Assembly (NCBI GenBank): GCA_020054235.1
Contig: JAGVLQ010000002.1
Span: forward strand, 27,992-91,991
From: Candidatus Babeliales bacterium
GTDB taxonomy: Bacteria; Babelota; Babeliae; Babelales; JACPOV01
Direction: 5' to 3'
DNA length: 64,000 nt
The notes under the pieces are model-generated. The model saw only the letters and a list, made by a program, of their open reading frames with translations, was not told the DNA's origin and ran no database searches. The translations under genes were made by a program, and so were the position numbers. Positions within the stretch are counted from its first letter, which is position 1, and each line of letters begins with the position of its first letter. Shown here piece after piece: positions 42,911 to 51,474 of the stretch.

Positions 42911-44425
42911 CTATTTCTGCTGTGTAGAACTTTTCAAAATCTCATTATTATACTTGACAACAGCCGCATAAAGATCAATTACTTTTTGACTCATACTATT
43001 ATTATTATTTTGACTCATACTATTATTATTATGTGGATGAATTTCATCTTGAACTTCTGCAGAAATCTCTATGCGTGATAGCTGACCTTCAGTATTTAAA
43101 AAATTCTGTAAAACTTTGCTCTTTATTTTAAAGTAGGGGTCTATACCTAATCTTAACAAGATCAAAAAATCATCTAAAAAAATATCATACGTTTGTTTGC
43201 CCTCTTTGCCACCTAAAATTGTCGATGCGTTACGAGCCCCTTGCCACTTTTGTCTTTCGATTTGCGTCGTCGCATTTTCAAGACTGTTTCTTCTCTTGTA
43301 ATATGCGTCCTCAACTTCCTTCGGGGTTGCCCAATATTGAAGCCCAAGCGCTTGATATGCTTGATGCGGTAAATAATAATTTCCGGATCCGATTACCATC
43401 TCTTTTTCATACTCATCACGTAACAATTTCTCAAATAAAGTAGGATAATCTTTTTTGTATCTATTCTTCTTGTTCGGCAAAGTACCAGTAAACTCCTGCA
43501 ACAGGAATTCCAAGTTTTCACCTTTCAATTTAGTTTCTTTTTTTGCTTTTTCTAGATTTTTAAACTCTTGACCAAGTTTTTCTAATCTCTCACCCTTAAC
43601 CTTTTCATTAGTAATTTTAAGAGCAGCTTCTCGCTTTTGTTCTAATTTTTTTTCAGTCTGTATATTTTCTTCGTATTTTTTTTGCAAATCAATAAACTCT
43701 GTCTGCAACCGCGCAAGCCTACGTTTTTCTTCGTTATTTGTTTTTACATCTTTTTCAAGTATGGCTATATCAAAAGAAGGATAACGCTTCTTAAACCAAT
43801 GAATACTCAGAATATCGACACTTTCCAACAAACTAAGGATCTTTTCTTTCAATACTAACCAAGAATTTTGAGGCTTTGTATTTTCATTCTTTTTTATTGC
43901 GGCTTCAACTTCATTATAGAGAGCATATAAAAACTTTCTGATATCGCGTAATAAAACCAAAGAATAGTCACTAACATTTACCGTGCCAAGATGGTCTCTA
44001 ATTTCTTTGTATGACAAACGTTCCTGAAAGTTTTTAAGAAATTCATCAAAATCTAAAACATTATTTTCTAAATTTTCTATACCTTCTATAAAAGGCTTTA
44101 GATAAATATTTTCAAGTGCCTCATAACTTTCAAAGTCTTTTTTTGCTTTAAGCGTAATATTCCTTATTTCTTTTACATTACGTAAGCTAGAATAATTTAT
44201 AAGGTCACGAACTAACTGCTTTCGTAGAGAAAGTTCTGTACGCATCATTCCTTTTTCTAACATACTTAAACGCTTGCTTTCTTCTATCTGATCTGCAGTT
44301 TCGCTTGTTTCATACCAGCTTTTATACTCTGCAAATCCTGGCTGGCTTTCTACAACCTTTATTTCTGCAGCAAACGAAATAGTAACAGTTGCAAATGAAA
44401 GAAAAATAAGTTTAAAATTTTTCAC
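42911..44425 (-). CDS. Secreted coiled-coil protein with J-like domain lacking HPD
   Basis: 504 residues. The start is taken as GTG at 44425: AAGGAG lies six bases upstream, and it opens a clean signal peptide (KNFKLIFLSFATVTISFA). The upstream ATG would overlap the preceding gene. Helical throughout, with a charged coiled coil at about 230-310. Residues 356-415 (AYQALGLQYWATPKEVEDAY .. ARNASTIL .. KQTYDIF) follow the J-domain pattern, but the loop reads RRNS where HPD is needed, so it should not activate Hsp70 normally. The C-terminal region has an 8-residue Asn/Ser repeat. It lies ten bases after the upstream large coiled-coil gene, in one operon. Confidence 0.7.
   Translation of the reverse strand: MKNFKLIFLSFATVTISFAAEIKVVESQPGFAEYKSWYETSETADQIEESKRLSMLEKGMMRTELSLRKQLVRDLINYSSLRNVKEIRNITLKAKKDFESYEALENIYLKPFIEGIENLENNVLDFDEFLKNFQERLSYKEIRDHLGTVNVSDYSLVLLRDIRKFLYALYNEVEAAIKKNENTKPQNSWLVLKEKILSLLESVDILSIHWFKKRYPSFDIAILEKDVKTNNEEKRRLARLQTEFIDLQKKYEENIQTEKKLEQKREAALKITNEKVKGERLEKLGQEFKNLEKAKKETKLKGENLEFLLQEFTGTLPNKKNRYKKDYPTLFEKLLRDEYEKEMVIGSGNYYLPHQAYQALGLQYWATPKEVEDAYYKRRNSLENATTQIERQKWQGARNASTILGGKEGKQTYDIFLDDFLILLRLGIDPYFKIKSKVLQNFLNTEGQLSRIEISAEVQDEIHPHNNNSMSQNNNNSMSQKVIDLYAAVVKYNNEILKSSTQQK
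42984..43031. repeat. Tandem 24-base repeat, two copies, inside the coiled-coil gene
   Basis: TTTTGACTCATACTATTATT starts at 42984 and again at 43008. It encodes two copies of an Asn-rich SMSQ octapeptide near the C-terminus and keeps the frame. Confidence 0.8.
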
Positions 44426-44435
44426 TGATAACTCC

Positions 44436-46706
44436 TTAGTTTGGTAGAAGGCCGGTTGAATCGCCACCAACCTGCTGTTTTAGTGCATTATCAATAGCAT
44501 TTATTACTTCTTGATTATCTTGGATCGTTTTAATCATTTGGCCATTCAGCATACTTTCTATGCGCTGCGTAAAGAGATTATTGAGTTCCTGCCCACCAGT
44601 TCCTTGTATTGCATCATTAAGATCTTTTTTAATCGAATTAATTCCTTGACGCATTGCATTTAAATATTCCAAACGTTGATCACGCAAATCAGCAATGTTG
44701 TTAATAAGACCTACTAGATCTTGTTTTGCTTTCGGGTCATAGTAAACATTGTCCCATGCTTTGACCATAAATTCCATGTTGGTAAAAGCTCCGTCCAATT
44801 TATCAGCATATGTTTTATATACTTGCGCAAGTTCATAGGTTGCTTTGGCTAATTTTTGATCTTTTTTAAGCAATTCATCACGCAATGCTGGATATTTTCT
44901 AACTTCTGCAAGTTTTGTTTTAATCTGCTCAGAGATAGCATTTTCATCCAAACCTAATGTTGTTAAATACTCACTACGCGCAGTATTGTAATTGTCCACA
45001 GCATTCCTGAATTTTATAGTCGTAATCTGATCTTTGATCCAATTTTTTACGGAACTGAAAAAGTCTGAAACCGGTTTGAAAACTTCTGCAAAGCGTGAAC
45101 GTTTTTCCGGGGTTAAATAGTTGGTACGTTCTTTTTCAATAAATTCTCGTGCTCGCGCCAACTTCATTTTTGCATCAGTATCTTCGATGTTTATACGCCC
45201 TTCATTAACCCCTTTTGCAATTTCTTTCCCCAATTCTCCTAAGCTTTTAGCACCCTCTGCTAGTTTCACCGCAACAGGACTAACAACCTTTTCTAAAAGT
45301 GGTTTTCTGATCCATCCCGGGAGATACGAAAGTCCTTTTATTATTTTTAGACCTGTTTCTCCTGCGACATACTTAACTGCAGGCTCAGCAAATGAAGGCG
45401 CTATATTCATAGCATCAGCAGCATAGTACGCAGGCCCCACCAAATCTGGAACTTTCGCCAATTTTTTTCCATATTTTTCTGCCGTTTCAGATAATCCTTT
45501 ACCCGCCTCTGCTACTTTTTCATACACAGGAGCCATATATTCCGGATTTTCTTTAATTTTTTTAATAATAAAATCGCTCGCGACTTCGCCCGTGTATGCC
45601 AAAACATCACCGGTTTTTTCTACTACTATTCCTACTAAGTCGCCCATTTTTTCAGGGCCAATATCAAGCGCTTTTGACAAAACTTCATTGAATCCAGAAG
45701 ATGGTTTTTCAGTTGGTTCTTCTTTTTTTGTTTTAAGATTTTCCACCGTATCTTTATAAAACTGGAAAAGATCGGGTGCTTTTTCTGCTAATTTATAAAC
45801 TTCAAAAGTTTGCATTGCTTCTGTAATGTTTTTAATTTTTTCTTCTTGAGAAAGTTTTTCATCACGCAGTACATTCGTGATTTCAGCACGAACATCAGCT
45901 ATTTGATCACTTGGAATTTTACTTGCAAGATTTAATTTTGTCGCTACATCATTGCCAGCAATTTTTTGCGGTGGATTGTTTATAAAATTATTAATTTCTT
46001 GTATGCGCAAAGCTATATCTTTTTCAGTTTGTTGATAAGTATTTTTTTCTTCCTCTGAAAGCTTAGCAAAAACTTCTTTGGTAGCATTTTTTGCTAAAAA
46101 GTCTTGAAGGCTTTTTAATGCCTCTTTTTGGCTTTGGTAATCTGGTAGGCCTTGCTCTCTGATAGTTTTTGCAAAATAAAAATGGTCATCAATAAATTGT
46201 GAAACAGGAAAATCTCGCTCGGTTACATTTTTAAAATCGTCGGTCATATTATCTTTAAAATCTTGGACTTTTTGTGCTGTTTGTTGTTCCGGTTGGAATG
46301 GTTTTTCGTACGTTTTCTTTAATTGTTCAGTAAGTTTAGTTATTTGATCTTCAATTGCTTGGCGCTCTTTTTCCTGTGTTTCAATGATATTCTTTGCTTT
46401 ATCCTCAAACGTAGGATCTTCCTTCGCCTTACTTCTTGCTTCACCAATAAGAGCCGTTTTTAATTCATAGCGAGCTTCTTGGTATCTCAGCTTTTCAATA
46501 TCATCACGCTGCTCTTTATTTTTTTCTATTTCTTTTCGAGCTTCATCCTTCATACGCTGAGCATCGTCAAGTGACTTAGGTTCTTCAGGTTTAACCCATT
46601 CAGCTTTTGCAGTTCCACCTTCAATAACGGCAAATAATTGAATGCCTTCAAGAAAAAGGCTTATAAAAAGCATGCCGGGAAAAAATATGATCAAATTTCT
46701 CTTCAT
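44436..46706 (-). CDS. Large secreted coiled-coil protein of unknown function
   Basis: 756 residues with a hydrophobic N-terminus (MKRNLIIFFPGMLFISLFLE, probable signal peptide or anchor). The rest is highly charged and helical, with repeated coiled coils in residues 35-330 and 520-740. A less charged centre (about 345-480) contains GDVLAYTGEVASDFI and YLPGWIRKPLLEKVVSPVAV. No domain recognised. The downstream J-like protein gene is in the same operon, and both may act in one exported structure. Confidence 0.72.
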   Translation of the reverse strand: MKRNLIIFFPGMLFISLFLEGIQLFAVIEGGTAKAEWVKPEEPKSLDDAQRMKDEARKEIEKNKEQRDDIEKLRYQEARYELKTALIGEARSKAKEDPTFEDKAKNIIETQEKERQAIEDQITKLTEQLKKTYEKPFQPEQQTAQKVQDFKDNMTDDFKNVTERDFPVSQFIDDHFYFAKTIREQGLPDYQSQKEALKSLQDFLAKNATKEVFAKLSEEEKNTYQQTEKDIALRIQEINNFINNPPQKIAGNDVATKLNLASKIPSDQIADVRAEITNVLRDEKLSQEEKIKNITEAMQTFEVYKLAEKAPDLFQFYKDTVENLKTKKEEPTEKPSSGFNEVLSKALDIGPEKMGDLVGIVVEKTGDVLAYTGEVASDFIIKKIKENPEYMAPVYEKVAEAGKGLSETAEKYGKKLAKVPDLVGPAYYAADAMNIAPSFAEPAVKYVAGETGLKIIKGLSYLPGWIRKPLLEKVVSPVAVKLAEGAKSLGELGKEIAKGVNEGRINIEDTDAKMKLARAREFIEKERTNYLTPEKRSRFAEVFKPVSDFFSSVKNWIKDQITTIKFRNAVDNYNTARSEYLTTLGLDENAISEQIKTKLAEVRKYPALRDELLKKDQKLAKATYELAQVYKTYADKLDGAFTNMEFMVKAWDNVYYDPKAKQDLVGLINNIADLRDQRLEYLNAMRQGINSIKKDLNDAIQGTGGQELNNLFTQRIESMLNGQMIKTIQDNQEVINAIDNALKQQVGGDSTGLLPN

Positions 46707-46853
46707 TACGTACCTTTTTGTGAAACTTATCCTTTGTTTTTAGTGTAATATTTTCAAATAGAAAAAATCAATGATTAAGATTGCAGGTTTTTCCTTCACA
46801 GGGTATACTGCAAAAATACTGACATATAAGCCCCTTTTTAGGAAAGATCGATC

Positions 46854-47966
46854 ATGAGTATCAAGGCCGGCCTGGTAGGCCTCCCCAACGTTGGCAAATC
46901 AACTCTTTTTAACGCCCTTACCAAATCTCAGGTACCTGCGGAAAATTACCCGTTTTGCACGATTGAGCCACATATTGCCGTCACTGAAGTACCCGATGAG
47001 CGCATTCCAAAACTCCAAAAAATTTATGGCAGCCAAAAACTTATTCCTGCAAGCGTACAGTTTGTGGACATTGCCGGGCTGGTAAAAGGTGCCGCATCAG
47101 GCGAAGGACTGGGCAACAAATTTTTGAGCCATATTCGTGAAGTTGATCTGATTTTGCATGTTGTACGCTGTTTTGAAGACCCTGATATCGTACTTTCGGG
47201 AGAATCTATTGATCCTCTGGGCGATTATGAAGTTATTGTTTCAGAACTGATGCTCAAAGATTTGGAAAGTATTGAAAAACGCGTTGAAAAAATAAATCAT
47301 TTACTTAAAGGCGCCAAGGGAAAACCAGCCGAACTTAAATTGCTCAATGATGAATTGGCACTCTTGCAAGCAATTCAAGCAGCAATTAATGAAGGGAATG
47401 CTCAAAAAGTGCGCACCTTACTTGCCGATGCAAAAGGTGAAACAATATCGCTCTTATGCGCAAAAAACTTTTTGATTATCGCAAATATTGCCGAATCAGA
47501 AGTAGAAAATGACACGTATAAAAATAATGCTGAATTTCAAAAACTGATCAATCATTTCGGCCAAGAACGCGTTATTCCAATTTCTGCAAAACTAGAAATG
47601 GAATTGGCGCAACTCTCTGATGCTGATGCCCAAGAAGCAATGGGTATTTTTGGCCTTAAAGAACGTGGTCTTGATAAAATTATAAAAAAAACCTATGACA
47701 ACTTAGGCCTTATCACTTTCTTTACCTGCGGTCCTAAAGAAATTCACGCCTGGCCCATCAAAAAAGGCATGAAAATTCGCCAAGCAGCTGGTGAAATTCA
47801 CTCTGATTTAGAGCGCGGCTTTATTTGCGCTGATGTATTTAACTGCCAAGATTTATTTGCCTTAGGCAGCGAAAATGCGGTCAAAACAGCTGGCAAGTTA
47901 CGCACCGAAGGCCAAGATTATGTGGTCAAGGATGGTGATATTGTTCATGTTAAATTTAATGTGTAA
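46854..47966 (+). CDS. ychF: YchF/OLA1 ribosome-binding ATPase
   Basis: 370 residues. The G-domain has [14 protein letters not shown] (8-21) and [20 protein letters not shown] (switch II), with the family's altered specificity motif. The C-terminal TGS domain ([20 protein letters not shown] .. RGFICADVF) is intact. YchF hydrolyses ATP rather than GTP and binds ribosomes during stress responses. The 3' end overlaps convergent tspO by 22 bases. Confidence 0.97.
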   Translation: MSIKAGLVGLPNVGKSTLFNALTKSQVPAENYPFCTIEPHIAVTEVPDERIPKLQKIYGSQKLIPASVQFVDIAGLVKGAASGEGLGNKFLSHIREVDLILHVVRCFEDPDIVLSGESIDPLGDYEVIVSELMLKDLESIEKRVEKINHLLKGAKGKPAELKLLNDELALLQAIQAAINEGNAQKVRTLLADAKGETISLLCAKNFLIIANIAESEVENDTYKNNAEFQKLINHFGQERVIPISAKLEMELAQLSDADAQEAMGIFGLKERGLDKIIKKTYDNLGLITFFTCGPKEIHAWPIKKGMKIRQAAGEIHSDLERGFICADVFNCQDLFALGSENAVKTAGKLRTEGQDYVVKDGDIVHVKFNV

Positions 47967-48430
47967 TTCATTACCCAAATTACATAATTCAGGTAACAGG
48001 CAAACGCACCCCAAAGCGCATAAGGCACCAGTAAATAAGCAACCGAACGTGAAATGGGCCAAATAAAAGCAATCAGCAAAAGTACTGAAATTTCTAATGC
48101 TAGCGCATCAACCAAGGCCAAGCCAATGTTTTGTTGAACAAAAAAGATATAACTCCACAAAACATTCAAAAGTGCATTGGCAGAAAATAAGGCTATAATT
48201 ACTAAATAGCACCGTGCAAAACTAAATCGATTCCATGCTATAACAGCCGCTGCCGTAGTTAAAGAAAAGATCGTTGTCCAAACAATGCCAAAAACCCACG
48301 TCGGCGGCACAAACCAAGGTAACTGGAGCGTTTGGTACCACAACATTCCCTGCGCGGTGAAATAGCGCCCAAGCGTTGAAATTATAATCGCAATACTGGG
48401 AATAATAAAATAATTTGGTTTAAAATTCAT
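47945..48430 (-). CDS. tspO: TspO/MBR tryptophan-rich sensory protein
   Basis: 161 residues with five membrane helices and the family Trp/Pro pattern ([49 protein letters not shown]). TspO proteins bind porphyrins and cholesterol; the mitochondrial homologue is the translocator protein. Strong Shine-Dalgarno (GGAGGGG). It starts directly after the stop of the large proline-rich secreted protein and probably shares its mRNA, which is an unusual pairing. It could play a part in porphyrin or sterol exchange with the host; this is inference. Confidence 0.92.
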   Translation of the reverse strand: MNFKPNYFIIPSIAIIISTLGRYFTAQGMLWYQTLQLPWFVPPTWVFGIVWTTIFSLTTAAAVIAWNRFSFARCYLVIIALFSANALLNVLWSYIFFVQQNIGLALVDALALEISVLLLIAFIWPISRSVAYLLVPYALWGAFACYLNYVIWVMNYTLNLT

Positions 48431-50347
48431 TTATCCCCTCCTCGACTCGGAAGCTACCTGGATTGTTTTTATTATTTGGAATAATTGATCATCTATAGGT
48501 AAATTTTCTAGTTTATTGTCATAAAAAACGGTCCCTTTAAGAATTTCATTAAGTTGTTTTTTTACATTTTCAGCCTTATCAAATGTTATTTTGGAAATAT
48601 CTCCTTTTATAGTACTAAGTTGTGTTTGCAACTCACTTGGTATCATCAAAGGTTGAGAAATTCTTTGGGTGGTTATGAGATCATTAATTTTTTCTTGATA
48701 ATTTCCTGCCCCTTTTACGGGAGCATTTTTTAAGGTAGTTTCTAACGTTCTCAATGCTGACGCATCATATTTTTGTTTAGTCTTTAAATTATTCTTATTC
48801 CAAGTAAAACCAGGGATATTGTCTTGAATATTAGTTTTTTCAAAGGCTTTCATAAATTCAATAATATCATTATATGATTGGGCTTGATTGACCACCTGTT
48901 TGAAATAATCAACAATATTAACTTTTGATACTGGTTTTACAACAAATGGACTGATGTAGGTCTTTAAGCTTTCTCGAGCTTGCACATCAAATCTCTTAGG
49001 ATCAAAAAGATAGCGTTGCAAATATTGAACATCAATTTGGGAAGGTTTAATGGTCCCTTTTGGTTGATTTAAAACATCGATTATGCCCATCGCAAGAACC
49101 TGCACTTCTGTTTCAACTTTTTCTTCCTGTGCAGCTTTTTCCTTTTTCTCAGCCCCTTCTGCTTTTGATTTCTTTAATTTTTTTAACATTTCTTCAATCG
49201 CTTCTTTTTCTATGGCAGGTTTTTCAACTACAGGTTTTTTAGCAATACCTTCGACTGGTCCTGCAACAGCTTTAATGTCGTCTTGCAAGCTCATGAACTT
49301 TAAATAAAGAGGATCTATGCGTAAAAGATTGATTTCTTTGATTAATTGTTCTTTTGGCAAATTATTTTTAAACAAACTTACAAATTGCATGTCTGATTGT
49401 TGCGCTTGTTGACTTTGGGGATTAATACTTGAAATAGCTGGCGTTTCTTCTGAGCGCACTAATACAGCGATGTTAATAATTAAATCTTTTAAGAGCGGTT
49501 CAAGTTTGGTATTAAAAGTTTCTTTATCTGCCAATACCCAATTCTCAAATTGTTGTGCCATTTCTTGCTGAAATGAATTATTTGCTATATTCGTTCGCAC
49601 ATTGGTAAGATATTGTGCCAGTTGCATTGAACCAGGTAGCAGTTTACTATCGATAAAAGTATTAACTTGTTTAATCAATGCTTCTGGCGAATTGCCTTCA
49701 CTAAATTCGAAGCCTTCATTTTTTGCACGCTCTTTAGCCAAACGAGCAAAAACATCATTCAATGATTTACGAAAAGTATTGAGATCTTTATATTTTTTTC
49801 CAGAAACTTCACCAATAAGTTTTACCAAATAAGCATCCGATTTTTGTTTTTGTTCAGGATTCAATGCACTAAATTCCTTTTGAGACAATCCAAGTTTAGG
49901 TTTTACCTCACCAAATGGTGGTGGTGGTGGCGGCGGCGCTCCAGTGCTAATTGGCGCAGGCTCACCACTAACTGGCTCTGGACTAGGTGCTGGGCTCGGA
50001 GGCTTAACTGCTTGCGCAAATTTTCCAGCGAGTTCAAAAATTTCTTGAATACTATACGTTCTTAATTCATGTATTTCTTTTTGAAAATTAGAAATTGCGT
50101 TTCCAATTTCTACACCCTCTTCCTCCACTTTTTTTAGCCATTTTTGGAAAATAGATTCATGTTCAACGGGGGTTGGTTTTGGTTCTGGCTTAGGGGCTGG
50201 AGCCATTTTTTTTAAGTAGTCTTCCAATTGTTGCAATTGTTTTTGCAATCCTACAAGACTTGTATGCAATTGGTCAAAACCATTGGGATTAGCGTGGCAT
50301 AAAAAAATAAAAAAAATCGATAGTAGAAAAACTTTTTTACGGTTCAT
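48431..50347 (-). CDS. Secreted protein with seven-proline run, formin-FH1-like segment
   Basis: 638 residues from the ATG at 50347 (TTG one codon earlier is less likely), GGGGG upstream, signal peptide over about residues 1-20. After a short coiled coil and a Pro/Lys linker (about 50-62), residues 115-146 are proline-rich and contain a run of seven prolines after Gly-Ala, followed by Phe-Gly. Such runs bind profilin, EVH1 or SH3 domains in eukaryotes. The rest is helical, with QLAQYLTNVRT and a Lys/Glu-rich stretch near residue 400. No family recognised. A role at the host cytoskeleton is speculation. Confidence 0.7.
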   Translation of the reverse strand: MNRKKVFLLSIFFIFLCHANPNGFDQLHTSLVGLQKQLQQLEDYLKKMAPAPKPEPKPTPVEHESIFQKWLKKVEEEGVEIGNAISNFQKEIHELRTYSIQEIFELAGKFAQAVKPPSPAPSPEPVSGEPAPISTGAPPPPPPPFGEVKPKLGLSQKEFSALNPEQKQKSDAYLVKLIGEVSGKKYKDLNTFRKSLNDVFARLAKERAKNEGFEFSEGNSPEALIKQVNTFIDSKLLPGSMQLAQYLTNVRTNIANNSFQQEMAQQFENWVLADKETFNTKLEPLLKDLIINIAVLVRSEETPAISSINPQSQQAQQSDMQFVSLFKNNLPKEQLIKEINLLRIDPLYLKFMSLQDDIKAVAGPVEGIAKKPVVEKPAIEKEAIEEMLKKLKKSKAEGAEKKEKAAQEEKVETEVQVLAMGIIDVLNQPKGTIKPSQIDVQYLQRYLFDPKRFDVQARESLKTYISPFVVKPVSKVNIVDYFKQVVNQAQSYNDIIEFMKAFEKTNIQDNIPGFTWNKNNLKTKQKYDASALRTLETTLKNAPVKGAGNYQEKINDLITTQRISQPLMIPSELQTQLSTIKGDISKITFDKAENVKKQLNEILKGTVFYDNKLENLPIDDQLFQIIKTIQVASESRRG

Positions 50348-50407
50348 CAAATCCCCCTTTTTCTCTCCTTATAAGTATAAAAAAAGAGGGATTGAAAATG
50401 CAATGGA

Positions 50408-51238
50408 TTATAAGCCTGGTCTAAAAAACTTTAGTGGCTCAGGGAGATATTTTTTTATGAGGGCATCATAATATTCTTTAATTGCTGCATAATCGATAAT
50501 CTCATCAACTTTTGAATATAAATCGCAGGCATTAAAAAGCTTTAAGTACCCCAGCATGGCAACATCTTCGTCACTAGCTAAATCAAGGTAGTCATATTCG
50601 CGATGAAAAGGATAAAAGGAATGATAGCGAATAAGGTAAAAGGCTTCTTTTGGCAACTTGGTATTGCTTGCTTTCAGCACTTGATACAAATATTCATCAT
50701 GGCCCCAGGAAAAGTGAACGTTATCAAACCCACAATGTTTTTGATAAATAGATGGCTTTGCAAAGTCAGGGTTGTTTTTGAAAAAATCATAATAAATACA
50801 TTTTGGGCTAAAGGGATGGCCAACCGGGAACGTATCGCCCACAATAGCCCAGGTTGGTAGGTCAAAAAGATACAGCAATTTGCCAATATCATGAATTAGC
50901 CCAACTAAATGGAACCAATCACAGTCTGGCAATAGCTTACGGCAAGCTTGTGCAGTTTGATAATTATGAATGTGATTGCTAAAAGAAACGTCGGGATCAG
51001 ATTCATCAATGTAGCCCGTGAGCTTTTCCAACGCTTCGTGCACCGTTAACAAAAGATAGGAGCCCGACTCTAAAAAACGTTTTTTTTGCTGTAAAACATA
51101 TTCCAAGGTCTGATTGGTATGCATAGCGCGATAGCACTGATACACTTTACTGGAAGGATCGTCCTCATAAGTACGAAGGTCAGATTTTTGTCCATTGAGA
51201 GCGCAAAAAACAGTTAAAAATGGCATTAATTTTTTCAT
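50408..51238 (-). CDS. Secreted myo-inositol oxygenase (MIOX)
   Basis: 276 residues, close to the length of the animal and plant enzymes. MIOX converts myo-inositol to D-glucuronate with a mixed-valent di-iron centre. All six metal ligands are present: His91 (HIHNYQTA), His116-Asp117 (IHDIGK), His180 (SWGHDEY), His206 (RYHSFYP) and Asp239 (ACDLYSK). Family blocks DESDPDV, CDWFHLVGLIHD and WAIVGDTFPVG are very well conserved. Residues 1-17 (MKKLMPFLTVFCALNGQ) form a signal peptide, absent from known MIOX, so the enzyme probably works outside the cytoplasm. Eukaryotic origin by transfer is likely. No other inositol or glucuronate genes are nearby. Confidence 0.92.
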   Translation of the reverse strand: MKKLMPFLTVFCALNGQKSDLRTYEDDPSSKVYQCYRAMHTNQTLEYVLQQKKRFLESGSYLLLTVHEALEKLTGYIDESDPDVSFSNHIHNYQTAQACRKLLPDCDWFHLVGLIHDIGKLLYLFDLPTWAIVGDTFPVGHPFSPKCIYYDFFKNNPDFAKPSIYQKHCGFDNVHFSWGHDEYLYQVLKASNTKLPKEAFYLIRYHSFYPFHREYDYLDLASDEDVAMLGYLKLFNACDLYSKVDEIIDYAAIKEYYDALIKKYLPEPLKFFRPGL

Positions 51239-51474
51239 AGATGGTCTCCTTTACCTTAAAAATCACCATCATCATATAGCAATTTTCGCGGTATAGCTAT
51301 ACCAAACAACCAAAAAAATCACTTCCTATTTAAGCTTGAAAACTCCTCTTTGTAAAAAAAGTAAAGACTCGTTCTTTTTAATTTAACCCGTCTCTTTTTA
51401 ATATTATTGCTATTATGCATTAAAAATAGCTATTATTAATAATAAAGTAGATACTATTATAAAGGATCATTGCG

